Assembly: GCF_030698145.1 (NCBI RefSeq)
Contig: NZ_JAUYNW010000147.1
Coordinates: 20,446-84,445, forward strand
Length of the DNA stretch: 64,000 nucleotides
Origin: Phenylobacterium sp.
Lineage (GTDB): Bacteria > Pseudomonadota > Alphaproteobacteria > Caulobacterales > Caulobacteraceae
Reading direction: 5' to 3'
Every line of letters starts with the position of its first letter. Position 1 is the stretch's first letter. A model generated the notes under the pieces. The model made no database searches. It worked only from the letters and a program-made list of their open reading frames with translations, and was not told the origin of the DNA. Made by a program: the position numbers and the translations under genes. This document shows, piece by piece, positions 60,116 to 64,000 of this stretch.

Positions 60116-60913
60116 TCACGCCAATGAGGCGCCCGTCATCTTTCCCCGTAGCCGGCGCATGCCGCCCAGCCAGCGGTCGTAGTCGCCAGCCTTGCGCTGC
60201 ATGTAGCTGAGCACGATCGGGTGCGGCAGGATCAGGAACGTCTCCGCCGCCAAGCCCTCGATCACGCTTTCGGCCACCGCGTCGGGGGTCAGCACGCCGT
60301 CCAGGTTCTGCGGCTGGGACGCCGCGTCGCCCTGGCGCAGCATGGCGGTGTCGACGCCCTGTGGGCACAGGATCGAGATCTTGAGGCCCTGGTCGCCGTG
60401 GGTGATCGCCAGCGACTCCGCGAAGCCCACCGCGGCGTGCTTGGTCGTCGAATAGACCGCCCCGCCGATCTGCGAGAGCAGACCCGCGGCCGAGATGGTG
60501 TTCAGGAGATAGCCGCCGCCCCGCGCCTGCATGCCCGGAATGACCGCGCGGGCGGCGTGCACATGGGCCATGACGTTGACGTTCCAGGCCCGCTGCCAGA
60601 TCGCGTCGGGCGACGAGGCCGCGTTCTGCCGGTCGGGATCGCCGTCGCCCACGCCGGCGTTCGAGCAGAAGAGGTCGATGCCGCCGTGGCGCGCCTCGAC
60701 ATCGGCCACCATGGCCGCCATGGCCTCGCCGTCGCTGACGTCCAGGGTGGCGGCCTCGCCGCCGATCTCGCGGGCCACCGCGGCAGCCCCCTCGCCGTTG
60801 CGGTCCGCCACGACCACGACCCGCGCGCCCTCGTGGGCGAAGCGGCGGCAGAGCGCCGCCCCGATCCCGTCGGCGCCGCCGGTCACAACGACGACCTTGT
60901 CCTTCACATGCAT
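60116..60913 (-). CDS. Short-chain dehydrogenase/reductase
   Basis: 265 residues, classical SDR: TGGADGIG (11-18), NAG at 85-87, Ser141 and catalytic Tyr154/Lys158 (YSTTKHA). The C-terminal tail VLSYMQRKAGDYDRWLGGMRRL is typical of SDRs seen beside acyl-CoA or steroid catabolism genes. It begins 25 bp after the hotdog-fold gene on the same strand, so they form an operon. Confidence 0.88.
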   Translation of the reverse strand: MHVKDKVVVVTGGADGIGAALCRRFAHEGARVVVVADRNGEGAAAVAREIGGEAATLDVSDGEAMAAMVADVEARHGGIDLFCSNAGVGDGDPDRQNAASSPDAIWQRAWNVNVMAHVHAARAVIPGMQARGGGYLLNTISAAGLLSQIGGAVYSTTKHAAVGFAESLAITHGDQGLKISILCPQGVDTAMLRQGDAASQPQNLDGVLTPDAVAESVIEGLAAETFLILPHPIVLSYMQRKAGDYDRWLGGMRRLRGKMTGASLA

Positions 60914-60938
60914 CGGTAGCGTCCTTCTCGATCGGAGG

Positions 60939-61853
60939 TCAGTTCGCTTCGGCGTAGCCGGCGAACGAGTGTTTCAGGGTGGCGTGGTTCAGGAGCATCT
61001 CGGCCACCGGCTTCTCGCCGCGCGCGTCGAAGGCCCGCGTGCGCACCCAGTAAGACTCGGTGCGCTTGCTCTCGGCCAGTGCGACGATCTCGCGCCGCAG
61101 GATGTAGTCCTCGCCCACGAACAGCGGCCCGTCGATCAGCCGGATCTCCTGGTCGGCGAAAAGGCCAACCGCCGGTCCCTTCACCGGGAAGGCGGCCTCG
61201 CGGCTGGAGTGTTCGAACAACACGCTCAGCATCTCGAACGGGATGATCGCCCGTCCCCAGGGCGATGCCGCGGCGTCAGAATACCAGGGCGAGGTCTCGG
61301 TGATCGCCGCTAGCTTCTGGTTCAGGCTGAAGGGATAGAGCGCTCCCATGTTCTTGTCGGGGTCCATCCGCACCCGCTCGTCCTTCGCGCCGGTCATGCC
61401 GACATTCAGGTCCTCCAGGATCAGCAGCCGGCCGGGCGCGCGCAGGGCCGCCATGCGAGTTTCCAGCAAGGTCGGTCCGGCGTCGGAACCCAGGCTCGCG
61501 CTCGCTTCCAGGACCGGCGTGCCGTCCGCCTTCTCGGCCCACACCCGCGTGGACGTGGCCCCTGCAGGCGGGATCTCGGCGAAGGCGCGGACCTCCTCGC
61601 CCTCCACGACCATGTTCAGGAAATGGGACGAAAGGCAGCCGCGCTCGAACCAGGCCTGTCCCCAGATCCGGGCGAGCAGCGGCTGGAACTGGCTGAAGTG
61701 CGTAGGCCCCTCGATCGGCCCCGCGCGGAACCCCAGCTTCTCGGCCATGGCGTCGTCGTGGATCGACGAGTGCCCGCCATATTCCTGGTCGGACAGCATC
61801 TGCCTGGGTCGGCGCAGGGGGCCGGCGAGGCTGAGGGGGGTCGCGAAGCTCAT
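60939..61853 (-). CDS. Hotdog-fold (MaoC-like) protein
   Basis: 304 residues from the ATG at 61853, preceded by AAGGAGACGCGC; upstream in-frame codons are a repeat-like Asp-Ala run without coding sense. The N-terminal half has GGHSSIHDDAMAEKLGFRAGPIEGPTHFSQF, resembling the D-x4-H region of MaoC (R)-hydratases, and ERGCLSSHFLNMVVEGEEVRAFAEIP; the second half is a second hotdog-like unit. Likely a hydratase or thioesterase acting on CoA thioesters, together with the SDR. A palindrome lies about 105 bp upstream. Confidence 0.72.
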   Translation of the reverse strand: MSFATPLSLAGPLRRPRQMLSDQEYGGHSSIHDDAMAEKLGFRAGPIEGPTHFSQFQPLLARIWGQAWFERGCLSSHFLNMVVEGEEVRAFAEIPPAGATSTRVWAEKADGTPVLEASASLGSDAGPTLLETRMAALRAPGRLLILEDLNVGMTGAKDERVRMDPDKNMGALYPFSLNQKLAAITETSPWYSDAAASPWGRAIIPFEMLSVLFEHSSREAAFPVKGPAVGLFADQEIRLIDGPLFVGEDYILRREIVALAESKRTESYWVRTRAFDARGEKPVAEMLLNHATLKHSFAGYAEAN

Positions 61854-62199
61854 GCGCGTCTCCTTCCACTGCAGCAGCGCGCGGTCTGCGTCTGCATCTG
61901 CGTCCACCGGCGCTTAGAGCCGGCGCAGCAGGATCTACATAGACGCTCACAGATGGAATCCAAACAATTGTTTGAATCTCGAATAGGCTTTGCGCGAAAC
62001 TGCTGCGCCGGAGATCCGGATACGCGCGCTGGCCGAAGCTGGAGTCGAGTGGCCAGGCGAAGGTGTCGGATGTCTAGGGGCAGCCACGCCGACTCAGCTC
62101 GGCAGTCGCCTTCAACCGGGACTCGTCCTTCTCATCGACCGCGAAGGTGAAACACGGCCTGCGGAATGTAGCCGGGGCGCATCCGAGAGAGGTCCGGCG
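61854..62199. other. 346-bp intergenic region
   Basis: No gene seen. It separates the hotdog/SDR operon from the PIN toxin gene, which is on the same strand and upstream. It contains the palindrome at 61958-61977; the rest shows no coding pattern or clear terminator. Confidence 0.6.
61958..61977. promoter_or_regulatory. Palindromic operator upstream of the hotdog/SDR operon
   Basis: CAAACAATTGTTTG (61961-61974) is a perfect 14-bp palindrome, extending to 20 bp (61958-61977) with one mismatch pair. It is AT-rich, lies 105 bp upstream of the hotdog-gene start, and has the size of a TetR/MarR-type operator. No regulator gene is adjacent; the nearest TetR gene (56853) has a different palindrome. 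Confidence 0.5.
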
Positions 62200-62727
62200 C
62201 TAGGCTCCCGTTGCGTCGCCGGTGATCCGCCAGGTTCCGTCGCGCAGCCAGCCGGCGGCTTCGAAAGGATGCGCCAAGATCATGGTTCCCCCGCCGCGGG
62301 TCAGTCGGTAGGTGCGGCCCTCCAGGACAATTTCATCGTCGTCTTGAACGAAATCCTGCAGGTTCGCGGTCACGAGGACGTCGGCCCGGCCGGCCCAGGC
62401 TGTTTCGAGCACATGCCGATCCTCGATGTCGTGGATAGGGATAACGCCGACGCGGCCAAGCGTGAGAGAGGGGCCGATGTGGGCATAGCCCGCGATCGCG
62501 TCCACCAGCGCGCTCGCTTCCGAGAGATCGAATTGGAGCTGGCCCACAAGAACGAGCTTTAGGCGTTCGAGCATGCCCCAGGAGACGACGAGTTGCAGCG
62601 GCTCACGCCCGGCTTGGCCCGATCGCGCCGCTTCTACTAGAGTTTGCGATGCGGTCCCCTGCCGGCCGGCGCGATCGGCGAGATAGGCGGCGCACCAGAC
62701 GTTGAGATCCAGGCAAATCCTAACCAC
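62200..62727 (-). CDS. PIN-domain toxin of a type II toxin-antitoxin pair
   Basis: 175 residues from GTG 62727; a TTG at 62742, overlapping the antitoxin stop, is the alternative. PIN core: ICLDLNVWCAAYL with the first Asp, Glu in GMLERL, and IHDIEDRHVLETAWAGRADVLVTANLQDF giving the later acidic residues. The four-acid PIN site appears complete, so it is probably an Mg2+-dependent RNase. A C-terminal extension of about 50 residues (VLEGRTYRLTRGGGTMILAHPFEAAGWL) is common in this subgroup. Its partner is the gene immediately upstream. Confidence 0.8.
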   Translation of the reverse strand: MVRICLDLNVWCAAYLADRAGRQGTASQTLVEAARSGQAGREPLQLVVSWGMLERLKLVLVGQLQFDLSEASALVDAIAGYAHIGPSLTLGRVGVIPIHDIEDRHVLETAWAGRADVLVTANLQDFVQDDDEIVLEGRTYRLTRGGGTMILAHPFEAAGWLRDGTWRITGDATGA

Positions 62728-62738
62728 GGAATGGCCAG

Positions 62739-63074
62739 TCAACGGCGGCGCGTGATCCGCACGGCCTCCGAAAGGATATCCTCCTCGGAGGCATCCGCCG
62801 GCAAGGTCGAGGGCGCACGGCCAAGACCCGCCTTGAGGGCGTCCTCGTATTGGCGGTCAAGCAGCGTTCGGCCAACAGCCCACGCAGCTTCGTCGATCGC
62901 CTGATCGCCTTGGGCTTCGATCCGGCGCAGGGCGTCGCGCGCCGACGCCGGCAGGCGCACGTACCAGCGCACCGCAGCGGCGGTGATCTGTGAAGACGTG
63001 CGGTCTTCGAGCTTCGCCATTTCACTGACGCGCGAAGCCGTGGCCTCATCGGTGTGCGCGGACAGCGTCGCCAT
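62739..63074 (-). CDS. Ribbon-helix-helix antitoxin
   Basis: 111 residues from the ATG at 63074 (GGAG 8 bp before); longer frames upstream cross the promoter. The N-terminal RHH segment is TDEATASRVSEMAKLEDRTSSQITAAAVRWYVRLP (about 7-41), followed by a helical toxin-binding tail (RRIEAQGDQAIDEAAWAVGRTLLDRQYEDALKAGLG). Antitoxin precedes toxin with contact or overlap of reading frames, the standard order. It probably represses its own promoter through the AT palindromes just upstream. Confidence 0.77.
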   Translation of the reverse strand: MATLSAHTDEATASRVSEMAKLEDRTSSQITAAAVRWYVRLPASARDALRRIEAQGDQAIDEAAWAVGRTLLDRQYEDALKAGLGRAPSTLPADASEEDILSEAVRITRRR

Positions 63075-63090
63075 GCCGGTTCTCCAGATC

Positions 63091-63109
63091 CTATAGGAGC
63101 TATATATAG
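63091..63109 (-). promoter_or_regulatory. AT-rich palindromes in the antitoxin promoter
   Basis: CTATAG (63091-63096) and the perfect 10-bp palindrome CTATATATAG (63100-63109) lie 17-35 bp upstream of the antitoxin ATG, in otherwise GC-rich DNA. The longer one could serve as -10 element and RHH operator together, giving autoregulation. Confidence 0.5.
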
Positions 63110-63420
63110 ATCGCCGAGCCATAGCTGACAAGCCACCCAGCGTCATGGAGTGCGTCAGCGCTGAAATTCGCAACCCCGACCGTTCGAGAAGGCCGCCTCG
63201 TCGAGTCGCCGGCCGCTAGCCCGGGAAGACGGCTATCTCGCGGCAGTTTGGCGGTCGACGCCTTAGCGGATGCGCATCAGCTACCTGGGTTACGACTGAG
63301 TTCTCTGCGGCCAACGTCGACAACAAGCACCACGCCCGACCCAATACCCCGGAGTAAAACGCCAACGAAACTAGGCGGCCGAGCGCGCGCTGCTCTAGTC
63401 GGTTGATTCACAGGAGAATT
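63110..63420. other. Intergenic region between the toxin-antitoxin promoter and the tRNA remnant
   Basis: About 310 bp in which I see no gene, hairpin or repeat of note. It should be the chromosomal flank that originally lay downstream of the tRNA-Arg gene. Confidence 0.5.
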
Positions 63421-63465
63421 TGGCGCGCCCGGAACGATTCGAACGTCCGACCCTCAGATTCGTAG
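63421..63465 (-). other. Attachment-site remnant: 3' half of a tRNA-Arg(ACG) gene
   Basis: Read on the minus strand this is a precise tRNA 3' half: anticodon loop CTACGAA (63465-63459, anticodon ACG), 3' anticodon stem TCTGA, variable loop GGGTC, T arm GGACG-TTCGAAT-CGTTC (stem with one G-U), acceptor strand CGGGCGC, discriminator G and encoded CCA (63423-63421). The matching 5' half is absent: the bases before the loop (ATATT) cannot pair with TCTGA. A tRNA broken exactly at the anticodon loop next to an integrase is the mark of an att site. The missing half and the intact tRNA should lie at the far right end of the element. Confidence 0.82.
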
Positions 63466-63609
63466 AATATATCCAGCCGTTTTCGGGGCCACTCTACAGT
63501 ACTACTGCTTTCATTTTCTGGATATTTATGCCATTGTTCCGTAAGGCATTTTTCGTAGTCTGGCGAATGTTGGCGCGATCGAACTGAGTACACCCTCGGA
63601 ATCGGCTTC

Positions 63610-63630
63610 CCCCGACTAATCCCCGACTAA
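63610..63630 (+). repeat. Tandem direct repeat before the integrase gene
   Basis: CCCCGACTAA occurs twice, at 63610-63619 and 63621-63630, one base apart, 16 bp upstream of the integrase ATG. It may be an arm-type binding site for integrase or a regulator; it is the only such repeat in the gap. Confidence 0.6.
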
Positions 63631-63645
63631 AATTCTGAGGGCCTC

Positions 63646-64000
63646 ATGGCATCTCAACAGCTTCTGCTGACCGACAAGGCGATCATCCGGCTGCCCTTCG
63701 CGACGTCAGGCCAGTACAAGGCGCGTGACACCGAACTTGGAGGGTTCTTCGTCCAGGTTGGCAAGCGCTCCAAGACCTACATGGTCGAGGGCGAGTTCTG
63801 GCGCCATGGCGTCCGCGAAATCCGCGCTCAGATCAAGCTAGGCGAGTTCGGGGACATCACCACTCGCGAGGCTCGCACCAAGGCCAAGGAGGCGCTCGCG
63901 TCGATCGCGCGGGGCGAGCGGCCCGGCGAAGCGGCCAAACCCAGACCCGGGGCGATTACGCTCCGCGGCGCATGGGAGCGATACAGGGACGCCCACCTGA
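63646..64000 (+). CDS. int: Tyrosine-family phage integrase (N-terminal part, cut by window end)
   Basis: 118 codons are visible from the ATG at 63646, preceded by GAGGG. The segment LTDKAIIRLPFATSGQYKARDTELGGFFVQVGKRSKTYMVEGEF...IKLGEFGDITTREARTKAKEALASIARGERP is the Arm-DNA-binding domain (DUF4102-like) of P4-type and related integrases, and TLRGAWERYRDAHL begins the core-binding domain. The catalytic Arg-His-Arg-Tyr part lies outside. It points away from the tRNA remnant, into the element. Confidence 0.87.
   Translation, partial: MASQQLLLTDKAIIRLPFATSGQYKARDTELGGFFVQVGKRSKTYMVEGEFWRHGVREIRAQIKLGEFGDITTREARTKAKEALASIARGERPGEAAKPRPGAITLRGAWERYRDAHL

Larger units (their letters stand above)
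63466..64000 (+). mobile_element. Left end of an integrative element (continues past the window)
   Basis: Boundaries inferred from the tRNA-Arg remnant on the left, whose 5' half has been displaced, and the integrase gene that follows. The first 180 bp are more AT-rich than the flanking DNA and carry a short direct repeat, as expected for integrase arm sites. Whether it is a prophage, ICE or genomic island cannot be told from the part visible. Confidence 0.65.

Noticed and set aside
61990..62562. Plus-strand open frame across the gap and the PIN gene
   Set aside because: No ribosome-binding site and no recognisable domain, and it overlaps the PIN toxin on the opposite strand, which has a complete active site.
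63421..63500. A complete tRNA-Arg gene
   Set aside because: Only the 3' half fits. A GGCTGGATA stretch before it resembles a D-loop by chance but lies too close to the anticodon loop, and neither the acceptor 5' strand nor the anticodon 5' stem is present.
63408..63593. Small minus-strand open frame covering the tRNA remnant
   Set aside because: It reads through the tRNA-Arg 3' half and has no supporting start site; the tRNA identity is much stronger.

Overview
The window looks like a chromosomal segment of a high-GC alphaproteobacterium of the Caulobacteraceae (Caulobacter/Phenylobacterium type). This rests on the phoR-pstC gene order, an RTX protein with its own type I exporter beside polysaccharide genes, a PEPxxWA-CTERM protein, a CtrA-like TTAACCAT site and frequent GTG/TTG starts. 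It is an inference from gene content; there is no rRNA gene here to fix the taxon.

Layout. (1) 1-5.8 kb, phosphate/anion acquisition: pstC (cut by the window edge), phoR, a divergent OprP/OprO-type porin and an orphan sulfate-binding protein; two pho-box-like sites and a strong terminator. (2) 5.8-16.2 kb, sugar-nucleotide and glycan modification: a SemiSWEET transporter, a TPR-GT41 (O-GlcNAc-transferase-like) protein, a seven-gene minus-strand operon for a CDP-linked, probably C-methylated deoxyhexose, a sulfotransferase and an M23 lipoprotein. (3) 16.5-23.7 kb: a glycosyltransferase and an RTX (S-layer/adhesin-like) protein with its type I ABC transporter and membrane-fusion protein. (4) 23.9-46 kb, a large surface-polysaccharide island: DUF6270 protein, many glycosyltransferases, three proteins sharing an unusual ~40-residue PHPLF / PDVxxxGxxPLxHY repeat (one fused to GT2 and WbsX domains), a second sulfotransferase, a gtr-like lipid-linked glycosylation module, a heptose-kinase-like GHMP kinase, a methyltransferase and the Wzm/Wzt exporter. 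Inside it, at 39.7-41.1 kb, sits a compositionally different two-gene insert that looks like a nuclease toxin with a translationally coupled partner.

(5) 46-62 kb, metabolism: MFS transporter, TonB-dependent receptor without a visible signal peptide, TauD-type dioxygenase, lactonase-like metallo-hydrolase, gluconokinase with an AceE/transketolase-like enzyme, DUF1254 protein, VOC enzyme, TetR regulator divergent from an alpha/beta hydrolase across a palindromic operator, PEP-CTERM protein, and an SDR/hotdog pair with its own palindrome. (6) 62.2-64 kb, mobile-DNA border: an RHH/PIN toxin-antitoxin pair, a precise 3' half of a tRNA-Arg(ACG) gene, and the start of a tyrosine integrase. This reads as one end of an integrative element extending rightwards out of the window.

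The best candidates for something little described are the repeat-containing glycosyltransferase set with its fused GT2-WbsX protein, the small toxin/partner insert, and the element border at the tRNA-Arg remnant.
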